A stretch of 64,000 bases of DNA from Ziziphus jujuba (taxonomy: Eukaryota > Streptophyta > Magnoliopsida > Rosales > Rhamnaceae), in NCBI RefSeq assembly GCF_031755915.1, contig NC_083383.1:31723501-31787500 (forward strand), in the 5' to 3' direction. The translations under genes and the position numbers were made by a program. Under the pieces are notes generated by a model that was not told the DNA's origin, ran no database searches, and saw only the letters and a program-made list of their open reading frames with translations. This document shows, one piece after another, positions 1-11,364 of the stretch. Every line of letters begins with the position of its first letter. The stretch's first letter is position 1.

Positions 1-63
1 CTCAATATCATGGCACCAGTTAGAAGGGAAATGGTGAGCAGACATAGCATATAGTGGGGTAGT

Positions 64-408
64 TGTAACAGCCCAGACCACCCGCATCAAGGCCTCCTGA
101 AAGGAAAGGTATCCACAAGCTTATAAGCCATGCTTCGTTCCCTTTTCCAACCGATGTGGAATGTTACAATCCACCCTCCTTAGGGCCCAGCGTCCTTGCT
201 GGCACACTGATCCGGGTCCGGCTCTGATACCACTGTAACGACCACCCACATCAAGATATTGTCCGCTTTGGGTCCGGCCCGCATGGTTTTGCTCTTCCCG
301 ACCCCAGTACAACGGTGGATCACAGGAAAATGCCTCTTGAAGGGAAAGGTATCCACACACTTATAAGCCATGCTTCGTTCCCCTTTCCAACCGATGTGGG
401 ATGTTACA
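64..408 (-). mobile_element. Complete TRIM (tiny non-autonomous LTR retrotransposon) inside the LINE
   Basis: Two direct repeats, 64-168 and 234-408, each begin TGTAAC and end TGTTACA. The left one lacks about 70 bp. The 65-bp internal domain (169-233) holds TCTGATACCA, the complement of the usual tRNA-Met primer-binding site TGGTATCAGA. It lies one base from the right repeat, so the element runs on the minus strand. A purine-rich tract (complement of CCACCCTCCTTAGGGCCC) abuts the left repeat. The flanks GTAGT (59-63) and ATAGT (409-413) look like a 5-bp TSD with one change. The LINE reading frame resumes on both sides. Related LTR pieces lie at 27550-27694 and 63053-63174. Confidence 0.85.
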
Positions 409-2062
409 ATAGTCATGATGACAAATTTCACCAAAGTGTGCTTGCCAACTTGAGATAGTAATTTTGCCTTCCAGCCTTGGAGTTTAGCTTCAATCTTCAT
501 TTTAAGACCCTCAAAGGCCTTGGAATGGTTTCTATCCATGAACAAAGGATTGCCAAGTAAATGGAGTCCTTCGACAGCTCATTGATTTCAAAGATTTTCT
601 TAATGCTAGCTTTGGTTGTTCCATGAACATTTTTTGAGAAGAAGCAACCTGACTTGGATACATTGACTTTTTGGCTGGTCCATTTGCAGTAAGACTAGAG
701 GCACTCATGGACTACTTTGACCTCATCCGGATTGGCTCTGCAGAAGAGAAGAACATCATCTGCAAACATCAAATGAGTGATCGCAGGGCTTGACCTGCCT
801 AGTTTTATACCATGTATTCTGCCGTTGCCTTCTAACTTCAGTAATAGTCTGGATAATAATTCTAAGTATATGATGAAAAGTAAAGGGGAGAGGGGATCTC
901 CTTGTCTAAGGCCTCTTTTCATGTCTAGCTGGTTGAAGACACTCCCATTCAGCAGCAATTCTACGGAATCAGATGTGACACATCTCAGAACAAGTGTAAT
1001 TAATTTGTGCGAAAACCCAAACTTCGAGATGATCGTGGTTAAGACCCCCCAATCCACACGGTCGTAGGCTTTCATCATATCAATCTTAAAGCCGACAAGC
1101 CCATTGCCTTTCTTCTTCTTATTCATTTACTAGGACAGAATTTTCGCCAATCCATCTACCAGGCACGAAAGTAGTCTGCATAGGAGAGATAATTTTGTCG
1201 AGCATAGGGCGTATCCGATTAGCAAGGAGCTTTGAGAAAACCTTGAAAACTGTATTGCAAAGACTTATGGGTCTGAGGTGATTGAAGGTAGACACTTGTT
1301 TGGTTTTGGGAACTAGCACAAGGAAAGTTTTGTTCAAGCTATAAGGGACGTAGGCATAACGAAAAGCATTTTGGATCATCTCTATTACATGAGTTCCCAC
1401 CGTATTCCAATATGTTTGGAAGAAAAGAACAGGCATCCCATTGGGTCCAGGGGCTTTGATGGGATGCATGCTCTTAACTATGCTATAGATTTCTTCTGCT
1501 GAAAGGAGAGGGGGGGGGGGGGGGGGAAGGCATCAATTCTTGTATTGTCTTCATCTGTTATAGCACCATTTATAAACGCATCTAGACAGTCACAGAAAGC
1601 CATCGACTCCTCTCCGTATAACTCTGTGAATTTCGCTGTTAAGAAGTTTCCAATATCGGCATGTGACTCCAACCAATTCCCATCATCATCTTTTAAAGCT
1701 GTAATGAAGTTCTTCCTTCTCTTATCCACCACTGAAGCGTGGAAAAATTTGGAATTGCGGTTGCCTGTGTGTAACCATACTTCTCTTGATTTTTGTCGCC
1801 ACACCAACTCTAAACGCAGTCTCCATTCATCAAGTTCAGCTTGGATTTTCTGCATAGATCTTATATGCTCTTCAGAAGGTTGAAGGCTAGAGTAATAAAC
1901 AAGGCTGTCTTCCAGATCTTTAATTCTTGAAGAACAAAAGCCCAAGTGTTCTTTATTCCATCTCTGCAAGGCTCCAGATGTATTAGTTATTTTGGCATTT
2001 AAAGAGATTCTGCTCCTGGTTGAAAGTCTGCTGCTCCAAGCTTCTTGGACTATTTTTTTCAT
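409..2062 (-). pseudogene. LINE reverse transcriptase domain, frameshifted
   Basis: This is the ORF2 middle region. The open pieces 1478-2062, 1119-1469 and 695-1126 follow one another in protein order but in different frames. Visible motifs include APGPNGMPVLFFQTYW, LRPISLCNTVFKVFSKLLANR, the palm start FKIDMMKAYDRVDW, LRQGDPLSPLLFI, and the catalytic FADD box. The thumb-like stretch SKAFEGLKMKIEAKLQGWK reads on to about 430. A 17-base G-run at 1510-1526 breaks the frame between two pieces. The protein is not functional. Confidence 0.9.
1510..1526. repeat. G homopolymer (17 bases) in dead LINE
   Basis: A run of G within the LINE between two reverse transcriptase frame pieces. It is a likely site of slippage and of assembly length error. 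Confidence 0.9.
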
Positions 2063-2189
2063 AAGAGGAGTCCCTTTTCCAATCCTAGAGGAATCGAAAC
2101 AGTTTACGGACAGGCGGATGATATTGGCGTAAGGAAAGTTGGATGGGAATGTGATCAGAGCCTGAGGGAGAAAGGTGCAAAACTCCTGC

Positions 2190-2822
2190 CTAGTTGAAAA
2201 TGATCCGCCATTCGGGACTTGCTAGCACTCGGTCAAGGCGCTCCCTGATGTTGGCCTTTCCCCATCTTCTGTTACACCAGGTGAACATATTCCCACTAAA
2301 ACCAAGATCACAAGCACCCATGTCTAATAGAAAATTACGCAAAAAATAATTTGATTTGCTACTGACTCTCCTTCCTCCTAATTTCTCCTCTTGGCATGTG
2401 ACATCATTGAGATCACCCATACAAACCCATATGTCACTGCCTTGCTGAATGACTTCCATTCATTCTAACCAAAAGCCTTTTCTTCGGGATCTCTCAGCAG
2501 GACAATAACAGAACCAACTGTTACCTATAGCTCCATTTTTTAAAGGATAGGAAACCCCTATGATCCATTGAGATTTGTATACCACTCTCCAATTTAGACT
2601 ATTACTCCATAAAAGAGCTAGGCTCCCTGTACTGTTGAAAGCTTCCACGAAAACTAAATTATCAAAAGACAAACTTCTGGAAATTTTTGGCATTCTATTC
2701 ACATCAACTTTGGTTTCGATTAGGAACAAGGCCTACGGGGAAGATTTCCAAATGAGGTGTCTCAAACCTCGCACTGCCGTGGCTCTTCCAAGTCCACGGC
2801 AGTTCTAAGATAGAATGTTCAT
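2190..2822 (-). pseudogene. LINE endonuclease domain (EEP family) with stop codons
   Basis: The frame starts at the ATG at 2822 with MNILS-stop-NCRGLGRA, where the conserved Trp codon of the SWNCRG box has become TAG. It continues with LIETKVD (metal-binding Glu) and has an in-frame stop before MEVIQ. It then shows GDLND, the GDFN-type motif, and ends near the ERLDRVLASPEW substrate-binding box. This is the normal ORF2 N-terminal nuclease that nicks target DNA for target-primed reverse transcription. Three or more stops make it non-coding. Confidence 0.85.
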
Positions 2823-2829
2823 GGCACCG

Positions 2830-4410
2830 AGGGGGGCATGATGAGGCCCACCTCCTCGGCCGATAAGCTGGATGGATTAGCTGCTTCACCTTCAGCATCT
2901 AACCTGCTACGAAAGATTTCAAGACTTTTGGACCTACGAGCTAAATCTTTCATTTTGAGTTTAGACAAACCTGCTTTCAACTCACTACCAGAGGAACCAA
3001 ACAGAGGGTGACAACGGCTAGTAGTTAAGGGTGCCACAGTTTTTTGGGTGCATGGTGCCTGCATATTGCAGTTTGATGGCAGCAGGGCTGGAGAGACTTT
3101 CTTAGTTCTCGATCCATTACTCGAGCATTTCTTCACTGTGTGGTGCTTGAAATTGTGGGTCTGGGCTTCACGCTGCCTTTTCCCTGCACACTTTTTGTCC
3201 TAGTTACTAAAAGATGAGGAGTGAGGCCCAGTATGAGGAGTAGGTGCATTGGTTCGTAGAATAGGCTCCATAGTTCGGCCCATTGTAAAAGGGGTTGGCC
3301 CAGCCTCAGCCTGTAGAGCAGCTATAGTGGGGGGAAAAACATCCATTTGCGTTTGAAATTCAAAATTCTTCTCAACACTGTGAGGATTTGAGGAGGAGTC
3401 ATTGGAATGTTCATGTGAACCTGCTACGTGTTGGTCATTGATAGGGTCCGTGTGGTGTGTTGTCAAGTCTGTCAGATTCTCCTCGTGCACAATAGCATCT
3501 TCTTGAAACGACCGAGACAACTCATTTTCAATTTGTTCCTTTGTTACAGATTTAGGTCGATCAATGGCTCCAGCGGCGACATCAGCTTCATTAGTTCTGG
3601 AATCGAGATTAGCTTGGAGGGAGAGGGAACAGAAGGATCCCCTTAAGGCAACTCCATCCTACGAAGATAGTTCCTGTCGTTGATCGCCGTGGAGGCAGTA
3701 GCTTTAGCACGCATCCATGGACCATAACTATTCTCTTCTGATGATTGTTCTGCAGAAGGGGGTTCAGTGCAGATCCCTTTCCCGTGTTCTAGTTTCCCAC
3801 AATTATAGCAAAATTCAGCCAAGCGCTCATAAGCAAATTTTATCCACGAGCCACCATTGCCGACCTTTTGGAAGAAGCCCTTTAGAAGAGGCTTGGAGGT
3901 GTCCACCTCTACTTGCAAGCGCATGTATTTCATACCAATGATGTTTGTTCTGGAAGTATATTCACATTGTAAGACGGTTGGAAAGAGACCTCTAATCTTT
4001 AAGGCATTTTCTCGTGTCATATATTGTAAGGGGAGCCCGTGAATTTGGATCCAGAAAGTTGAGAGATGGAAGTTAATCTCTTCAAAGGATGAGTCGGGCC
4101 GCCATTCTCTCAAGACCAAATGTGCACCATTAATAGACCAAGGTCGCTTTCGCCAGATGCGATTCCTGTCCAACACAGACTTAAGGCAAAACAAAAACAC
4201 ATTTGGATGTAAATGATCCACTCTGACCTCCTCATCCGTGAACCATACATGCCTAATAATGGATTGGACAATATTTTTCTTGACTATTTTGGGTGATAAT
4301 ACCTTGCCAACCAGCCATAGTTGGGATAGACGGTGAGCATTCTCTTCGTCTGCCTCTAGTTCTAATTGGGGAACTGTACCAAGAGTAGCAATCTTGCTAG
4401 TTTCCTCCAT
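2830..4410 (-). pseudogene. LINE ORF1 (DUF4283-like plus CCHC zinc knuckle), broken
   Basis: The first ATG is at 4410 (MEETSKIATLG); the open frame upstream of it has no other ATG. About 255 codons stay open to 3643. They carry the DUF4283-type core (RIWRKRPWSINGAHLVLREW, then FWIQIHGLPLQYMT) and a nucleic-acid-binding knuckle CYNCGKLEHGKGIC near residues 200-216. Downstream open pieces (3200-3520 and 2819-3136) look like the low-complexity ORF1 tail in other frames. The protein normally coats LINE RNA. Confidence 0.8.
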
Positions 4411-4455
4411 TTTAGCTAATATGGGGGAAAGTAAGATGATGGGGAAGCACCACAA

Positions 4456-6329
4456 GGGTGTGGACTGGCTATGAAAGCCTTATCTCATGAACGAGAGCTT
4501 TCTTGATTTAGGTTGATTTTATTTAGATAGAAGAGAAATTTAAAGATTGTTAAATTTAAATATTAAATAAAATCGCATAACATATTCAAATAATTAATAG
4601 TGTACAGTTTATCTCCTATATTCCCAATCACTCAAGATCCATCCATAAATCTATCTTGCAAGCTTGGAAGCTTTGAAATGTATATGGGTATATATGAAAG
4701 TGGATGGAGACCAACAATTCGAGTTTTGGCTATTTTCTTCAAAAACAAAATTCCAGGCCCCTTGAGTAACATTTTCAAAAACAATTTTCACCCCAAAAAA
4801 AATGAAATTGATGAATTGAATTCCATATTTTTTTGGAATTTAAAATATTTCTGGCAATATATACAAAAAATACCTATGAGGATGAAAATCATAAAATCAT
4901 GTTGGGTAAATTAAATATGATATATATCTATATGAAAAAATCTTTATTATAAAAAACGATAAACATTATCCATATTTATATATAACACATGATAATATTT
5001 ATATATAATATATGTTAAAGATACCATATATCAACATAAAATAAATCTTGTTAATAGATTCATAGTTTATGTGGCAAAATCAGTCCAGCTCCAAAGTAGT
5101 CACGTGGCAAGAATAGATATTGATAGCAATAGTTCTATAGCAATAGATAGGGAACTATTTAAAGGAATGGTTCCATAGCACTAGATTCATCTCCATTTAA
5201 GAGAATATCAATTTTTTTAAAAAAATATCAGAATTTCAATTACTCCATTATAATTTTAACAAACTTTAAAATTTCTGTAACCGATAAGCTTAGATTTATA
5301 TTGATTATCATATACTACAAATTTTTAATTAATTTTTATTAAATTTAATATTTTTAAAAAAAGAATTTTTAAAGGCTAAACTTTAATTCTGTGATTAAAA
5401 TCTTTACCAATTGTATAAATATATATATTTTTTATTTTTTATTTCTATGAATAATTATTACTATTATTTTAGAAATAATAATTTTATATATCAAATGATG
5501 CCGTAACAGTTAATTAGCCTTTTTTTTTTTGCTTTTTTTTTTCGCTTATCAATATTTATATTATATGAATATATTAATTTGTAAACTGTTTTTATTATTA
5601 TAATAATAATAATAATATAATAATAATAATTATTATTATTATTATTATTGGGAGTAATGGAGGGATTCATGATTATTTTAAGAAACAATGGCTTTTACTA
5701 ATAGAATTTCCACCAAAATATATTATTTGATTTTATTTAAAAAATTATTTATTTAATTTGAATTAGAATCTAGCCTTTATAATTTTTTTTAAAAATTTGA
5801 AAATTGATAAAAATTAATTGAAATTCAAATATTTAACTATTTATATATTTTTAGCATATGATAATCAATTTAAAAACTTATCAAAAGATATTTTAAAGTT
5901 ATTGAGATTAGAATATAATAAGAGAAATTTTAAAGATTTTTAAAAAGATTAACTATTTTTTTAAAATGAGGTCAAACGTACTGCTATAAAACTATTTTTA
6001 AATTCGAAATTATATCATACATATAAAAAAGAATAAAAAGTTAAAAATCAAATATATTTCATATGCCAAGAATACACACATTGGTATTCTTCCTTTTAGT
6101 TTTCTTCCACGAAAATAAGATTTTCTTTCTTTCTTTCTTTCTTTTTTTTTTTTGGGCAGGAAAGATTTCCTTCCTTAAAAACTCATTATTTTTCCCTAAT
6201 TTCACTCAAATTCTACTACTACTTTTGCCTTCTTTTTTTTTTTTTTTTAAAGACAGTTTTTCTTTTTTTTTTTCTACTTGGTTGCTTGTCAAACAAAACC
6301 CTAATTAGAATGGGATGTCTTTTTCTCCT
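4456..6329. other. AT-rich spacer, partly duplicated elsewhere in the window
   Basis: No gene is visible. Bases about 4740-5060 resemble 7990-8300 in the same orientation. Bases about 5341-5560 resemble 59191-59416. Both suggest that the NHL gene was duplicated together with flanking DNA. A TAA/ATT microsatellite occurs at about 5597-5650. Long T and CT runs at 6120-6280 lie upstream of the gene. Confidence 0.6.
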
Positions 6330-6331
6330 AT

Positions 6332-6360
6332 GTTATATATATACACATATAAGTATACAT
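6332..6360 (+). promoter_or_regulatory. Possible TATA region of the NHL gene
   Basis: GTTATATATATACACATATAAG lies about 75-100 bp before the first usable ATG, after pyrimidine-rich tracts. In so AT-rich a region this is weak evidence. Confidence 0.3.
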
Positions 6361-6390
6361 ATAATTAACGAGAAACCAGACCTTCAATCA

Positions 6391-6414
6391 ATGTTTCTTT
6401 TCCAATTAAATTGA
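6391..6414 (+). promoter_or_regulatory. Short upstream ORF (7 codons) before the NHL start
   Basis: ATG at 6391 reads MFLFQLN then TGA at 6412-6414, 20 bp before the main ATG at 6435. If it lies in the leader it could lower translation of the gene. The matching leader of the 62.8-kb copy has the same downstream bases but no ATG, so this upstream ORF is not conserved between copies. Confidence 0.35.
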
Positions 6415-6434
6415 AGAAAATTACTCAAAGGCCA

Positions 6435-7313
6435 ATGGGATTTCCAGTGCATCCTTCCGATCTCCATCTAAGTGCGCACGAAGCCGATCTGCCTCTAATC
6501 GATAATGGCACGCCATTCAAAGCCATAAACGAACATCATCTAGTTTACAACCTCATATGCTGTGCCATTGGCTATCTCGTAGCATTATTGAGTTTTTCTT
6601 GGTTGTTACAGTTAGTCATTGTTCTTTACATTCCGGAATTGCCTTCGGTCTCACTCGAATCTATGTCTTTCACCGTCGTCAATATTGCCTCTGATATTCA
6701 GGTAACATCTAATTTGGAGGTAATTTTTCGGATGGAAAACAATTATATGAATAACAACGTTACTTACTACCATGTTAAGGCTTTGGCTTTCCATATTAAA
6801 GAAATCAATATGGGAAGTTTTATGAGACAATCTGATATAGTGGAAGTAAAACAACTCATTGCCAATGCCACCGTCGCTCCATTCAAGCAATATGGAAAAG
6901 ATGATAAATGGTTGCGGGTTCGAATGGATGGAGTGGTCGTGGATGTGGACGACTATGAGCAGCAAATACATGGGAGATATGGAGTTTCATATCTCACATT
7001 TGGATTAAGGGGTTTCATAAGTGCAGAAGGGGGAGGCAAGCCGTTAAAACGTACAAGTAGTATGAGAGCCATATGTGATGGAAAGTTCAAAGTAGTGTTT
7101 TCATGGAATGGAGCACCGTCAAAGTGTATACCACAACCGCCCATGGAATGTCAAGTCCATGGACAGTGGCATACCTTGCAGGAGAGGTTTGGGATTGTAC
7201 TTGTTACCTTGCAAGAGTGGTTTGGGATTGTAATTGTTGTAGGTATGATTTTATTCCATTCTATTTATGTTGGATGTTGGTTTTTTTGTACATATAAGTT
7301 ATGTCCTCCTTAA
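6435..7313 (+). CDS. LEA_2 / NDR1-HIN1-like (NHL) membrane protein, apparently intact
   Basis: Single open frame of 292 residues from ATG 6435 to TAA 7311-7313. The frame extends upstream to TTG 6411 but has no ATG there. Residues 36-64 are a strong membrane segment. Residues about 70-230 fit an LEA_2/NHL ectodomain: the SVSLESMSF strand, FRMENNYMNNNVTYYHVKALAFH (the 'N-P-N' strand region of the family), NATVAPF, and GRYGVSYLTFGLRGF. Possible N-glycosylation sites are N108 and N144. A second hydrophobic segment (about 262-285) ends the protein, whereas typical NHL proteins have only the N-terminal one. NHL proteins act at the plasma membrane in plant defence and stress; that role is known for the family and is only inferred here. 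Residues 247-257 and 258-268 are a tandem duplication. Five damaged relatives occur in this window. Confidence 0.7.
   Translation: MGFPVHPSDLHLSAHEADLPLIDNGTPFKAINEHHLVYNLICCAIGYLVALLSFSWLLQLVIVLYIPELPSVSLESMSFTVVNIASDIQVTSNLEVIFRMENNYMNNNVTYYHVKALAFHIKEINMGSFMRQSDIVEVKQLIANATVAPFKQYGKDDKWLRVRMDGVVVDVDDYEQQIHGRYGVSYLTFGLRGFISAEGGGKPLKRTSSMRAICDGKFKVVFSWNGAPSKCIPQPPMECQVHGQWHTLQERFGIVLVTLQEWFGIVIVVGMILFHSIYVGCWFFCTYKLCPP
7173..7238 (+). repeat. 33-bp in-frame tandem duplication in the NHL gene
   Basis: Units 7173-7205 and 7206-7238 encode TLQERFGIVLV and TLQEWFGIVIV. They differ at three bases and extend the hydrophobic C-terminal segment. Confidence 0.9.
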
Positions 7314-8603
7314 TTTGAGTTTAATTACATGAACGTTGTGGGTTGTCAATTTAGTTCCGTACATTTTTTAAATTTAAAACTCTGTCATGTTCTCCCTACA
7401 CTATTAGAAAAGATATATAGATCGAATTGGTGCATCTATTACTATCAATATCTGTTATATTTTTGAATGGATTGATTTTGCCATGTGCAAGAAATGGCAT
7501 GGCATGACTATTATCAATATCTATTATGATATGCCTTTTCATCAATATCTGCTATATTATCATTGCCATGTCTTGGACCCATTTTGCCACATAAACTATG
7601 AATTGAAAAAAAAAAAAAAAAAAAAAAAAAAGCCATTCTCTCTCCCCTACATCTATTAAATAGATCTCCTCATTTTTGGGCTTCTACTGTACTACATCTT
7701 AAAGTAATTTATTATAAATTGAATATTGTAATGAAGAAGAGAACGGAAAAATTCTATAACTTAAGAATTTTGTTTTAGAAGAAATTAGCCGAAACTCAAA
7801 TTGGAGGCCTCGTAGCGTGTTCATTAGTTTGAAAACATCTATTTTGTCGACAACCAATTCTAATTCTCAATCTAATCGAAACCAATTTCAACATTAAATA
7901 CATTCCGGTCCAATCCCATAATTGTTGATTTTGATTGGATTGGATGGTCGATTTTGTATTGAGTTTAGATTTAGGATTGTAAATTTTGTATTTTAGAATT
8001 TTAGAGCCAATGTTTTCTAGAACAATTTTTATACATGAACTTTGTAAAATAAAAATAATAAGTCAGATTTCATATTTTTTGAATTTAAAAATATGTCACG
8101 TAATATATTTAAAAATAATTTATAAAATGAAAAATGTAAAATCATGTTTGGCAAAGATTAAAAATAATATATAACTATATGGAAAAAAAAAAAAGTGTTA
8201 TTGAAGGTGATAAACGTTTTCCGATATTTGTTAATTAAATTTGGTATAAGTCGATATGAAATAAATATTTTTTTAATTTAAAATAATAAATATTATATAT
8301 TCCTGTTAATATCTTTGTTTCCATAATTTGGCAGATACATGGGACATTTTCTAAATTTATCTATATTTTAGAAAATATTTTCAACTTTTCTTATATTCTA
8401 TATCTCAAAAATAGTTGATGAACATATTTTTATCCTTTTTCAATTTGTAAAATAAAAATTTATCTTGCGAGATAGTATTATCTAGGCCTTTAAATCCTAG
8501 GCAGTTGAAACTTTGAATTTTGGCCTTTTTTCTTCTTTTTTTTTTCTTTTTTTTAACTTTGAAAAATAGCCAAACTTTCTTTTAAACTTTCCCTAACATT
8601 TTG
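7314..8603. other. Spacer without a visible gene
   Basis: AT-rich. A-run at about 7603-7631. Bases about 7990-8300 are a diverged copy of 4740-5060. No reading frame of interest. Confidence 0.6.
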
Positions 8604-8825
8604 TGCCAGGATCCATCCAAAATCCCTTGCTGGAACCCTAGATAAGCGTTGATCCTAGGAATATTTTACTAAACATTCCAATAGAAAATCTAGCAGCATC
8701 TCCCCTAAAGATTAGACATGTCACATAATTCGCTACACAAAAAACATACTTCTAAAAACACTATCTTATTCCTCCTACCTTACTACAATATATTTTCACA
8801 AATTTCAGCACTTCAAAAACATAAG
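8604..8825 (-). mobile_element. Diverged end fragment of the 3-kb LTR family
   Basis: From TGCCAGGATCCATCCAAAAT onward this matches, with many changes, the complement of the right end of the LTRs at 39484-42466 and 52870-55899. The shared order includes the 'ccttgctggaaccctag', 'gatcctagga' and 'cctaaagatta' blocks and the 'cttattcctcc' block. The match fades near 8825. It is an old truncated insertion. Confidence 0.65.
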
Positions 8826-9779
8826 ATTTTTGTTGAACTATAATTCAAACCTTAACAACTATGCTACACACCCGAAATCTATGACATTTAGTTTCTAAAT
8901 CATGACTGACAGAACAAGTTAGAGATTATTAGGCTCCTTTTTAATCATCAGCATCAACCAAGATTCGGATAGAAAGAGAACATACAACTAAATATATCAG
9001 TACTAAATGGAGATTGAAGGTAACAAAAAGAGATCTATCTTGGTGGAACCAAGATGGAGATTGATCTCCTTATCAGTACAAAATGGGATAAGATTGATCA
9101 AGTGCTGGGCTGCAGGCTGGTTAAGTGTTTCTAGGACATTTTAACAGTCTATAATCGTTTCAGAAATTTCCTAATCACCTTTAGCTCTCAATTTTATATT
9201 GAGATTTTGAGTATAAGGATATTGTAAACACCGAATCAAGCAATAGAAAACAGAAATTAATGGTATTGCCAAAATTCATCTAAAAAAAAAAACATAAAAA
9301 CACAAGATTTTCACAAATACAATAATATCAAATAAATGTGCAGAAGCTTTCACAATAAATATAACGCTAACTTGAAAATACTCTCTGCAAGCATTTCGCC
9401 TTTTGCAACAACTATGTTGTTCTCCAAAAAAAAAAGAAAAGAAAAATCCAGTAGTTATCTTGTATTGCTTGTCAAAGAAACTTATGATCTATTATCTCCA
9501 ATTTCACACAATGTAAACTCCCAATTTTAAGCATTTTAAGAATCACTATTCCACGAACAAATGGATAGCACTTTGGCTACAGTATAGTTCGATGGCAGAG
9601 TAGTGTAAAACGAGAATGAAAGTACCTCATGGCTTCCGAAATGTGACAATTCCAAGCTATAAAAAGCAGGTTTGGAAAAATGCTGATCACGAGAAAGCCT
9701 CTGGAACAGCAAGAGAAACCTATCCCTTTATATCCTGCTTTTGCAGAAGCATAAAATGAATGGGCAAGCTTCCAGTACG
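8826..9779. other. Spacer without a visible gene
   Basis: No coding frame or clear repeat recognised. The short purine-rich stretch at about 9000-9120 is not identified. Confidence 0.4.
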
Positions 9780-10215
9780 CCTAGAATTCAAAGTTCAACA
9801 AATATCCAAAACTTCAATATGAGAAAAAAACAAAAATTTCCAATTGCAAGGTAAAATCTAGCCCCCAACCCAATTTGAAATTATAATTACATCAATCCTA
9901 AATTCAATGAAATATATAGTTTTAGTCCTTGCATTAAAGACACATTTAGCACAATCAAGGTAAATAGTCAGGAATCCGTATCCTCGATTTGTAAACCCAG
10001 GTAAGATTTGAAAGGCAATTACTGTTTGGTTGCTGGGAAATTTAAATTAAAAAAAAAAAAGGGTAAAAATTCCTGTTATAATGGAAACAGTCAATTCAGC
10101 TCCAGTTCCCCCAAGTTGACACCCCAAAACCCAAGAAATTAAAATATTAGTGAATCTAACATATCAAAAATTAAGAAACCAGTAATAATTTTTGAAAACA
10201 TTTCCAAGCAAGCAA
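9780..10215 (+). repeat. Segmental duplicate of 52255-52720
   Basis: Shared blocks in the same order include AGAATTCAAAGTTCAACAAA, CAATTGCAAGGTAAAATCTA, 'ggtaaatagtca', 'ttactgtttggttgctggga', 'cagtcaattcagctcc' and 'ccagtaataattttt'. No protein is recognised in either copy. Confidence 0.8.
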
Positions 10216-11364
10216 ACAGAAGGAGAAAAGTAGACATACTCGTACAAGAGCTTCTTGATGGTATCACAATGGAATTTGGGGACCAAGAAGGCATCGACTA
10301 TGCGAATGGCAGACATGGCACTAGTGGCAGGGTCTCCTTATCTATGATCATCAATTCCACTGCCACCCAAAAATACAAATAAACGCATTTTGAATAAGAA
10401 TTCAAAATACAAAAAATAAATAATTAGAGGATGGCTGAACTTCTTCCAAGAAAGAAAAAAAAAGGTTTTACATAGCAGCTTGAGCTTGTTTGAAAATGCT
10501 TACAAAGAGTAATTCAACAGCTGACCTTCTTTTTACATAAATGATATCCCTCGTAACAATGATTTATGTAACAGCTTGAACCTGTCTCAAAATGCTTTTG
10601 AGCCAACAATCATGCCATTCCGCCATCCAACACATACCAATAGAAATAACAGTAAATTACCTTCATTGCCTACGTCAACTATGTGATTTTTAATGCCTTA
10701 ATTTTTATTTTTTTTGGGGGTAAATATTTATGCATTAATTAACTACGCCAATTACGAGCTAGATAAAATACACATTTGAATTCTTATCCACTGTCTCAGG
10801 GCCAGAAACAGAGATGATTGTAAACAGTTTCACTTTAAAATATATAGATGAGGACTTCAAGCATAATAATGCATTTATCTTTTTTTATTATTATTTTTTT
10901 CTATTTATCAATCCAAATCCATATTTCCCAAACACAATATACGATGGGTTTTATCTCCAATACCGACTGAACAGTATCAATCACACTGTGTAATCTATCC
11001 ATTTGATCTGCTCCTTCCCAAACGTTAATAATTGGAGTTGTACATTTTCCCATGGCCATGCCTTGATGACATATTTCCATCATTTTCACATCCAAGATAA
11101 TAACCAGACGTAGACAGACACGAATAGAACTACACAAGATGCAAAATTAGCTCAGCAGAATGAAACACAGAACATGGCATTGAAAATAAGCAAACTATGC
11201 TAATAATTGAGAATCCCTAATTTTCCACAAAATATCATCCTTTAAAACCCCAAACAACACAGTAAATTTGAAAATCCACAGAAGCTTGCAATGTATCGAA
11301 ACAGAGCTCACTTGAAACTGTGAACTCTATATAAATGCACAAGAGAGAAAAAGAGAAAGAGGAC
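10216..11364 (-). other. Region with unassigned exon-like pieces
   Basis: On the minus strand, 10235-10325 reads AIRIVDAFLVPKFHCDTIKK, and 10901-11137 stays open for 78 codons (LVIILDVKMMEICHQGMAMG and on). I recognise neither. They may be remnants of one gene upstream of which the S9-like piece lies, or chance open frames. Confidence 0.2.

Larger units (their letters stand above)
1..4455 (-). mobile_element. LINE (non-LTR) retrotransposon, decayed, runs off the left edge
   Basis: Read on the minus strand, this stretch has the usual order of a plant L1-type LINE. ORF1 has a DUF4283-like RNA-binding region and a CCHC knuckle. It is followed by an apurinic-type endonuclease, then reverse transcriptase. 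Several in-frame stops and frameshifts, plus a G-run, show it is dead. The reverse transcriptase continues past position 412, is interrupted by a TRIM at 64-408, and resumes at 1-63 with the conserved stretch ending in AMSAHHFPSNWC. The zinc-knuckle/RNase H end would lie outside the window. Confidence 0.9.

Noticed and set aside
121..545. Minus-strand open frames over the TRIM
   Set aside because: They cross the TRIM/LINE junction and consist of LTR sequence; only the part below the junction is LINE protein.
6063..6308. 81-codon open frame upstream of the NHL gene
   Set aside because: Mostly Phe/Ser from T-runs; low-complexity DNA, not a gene.
7980..8174. 62-codon open frame
   Set aside because: It lies in a diverged copy of 4740-5060, whose frame is different; no conserved protein.
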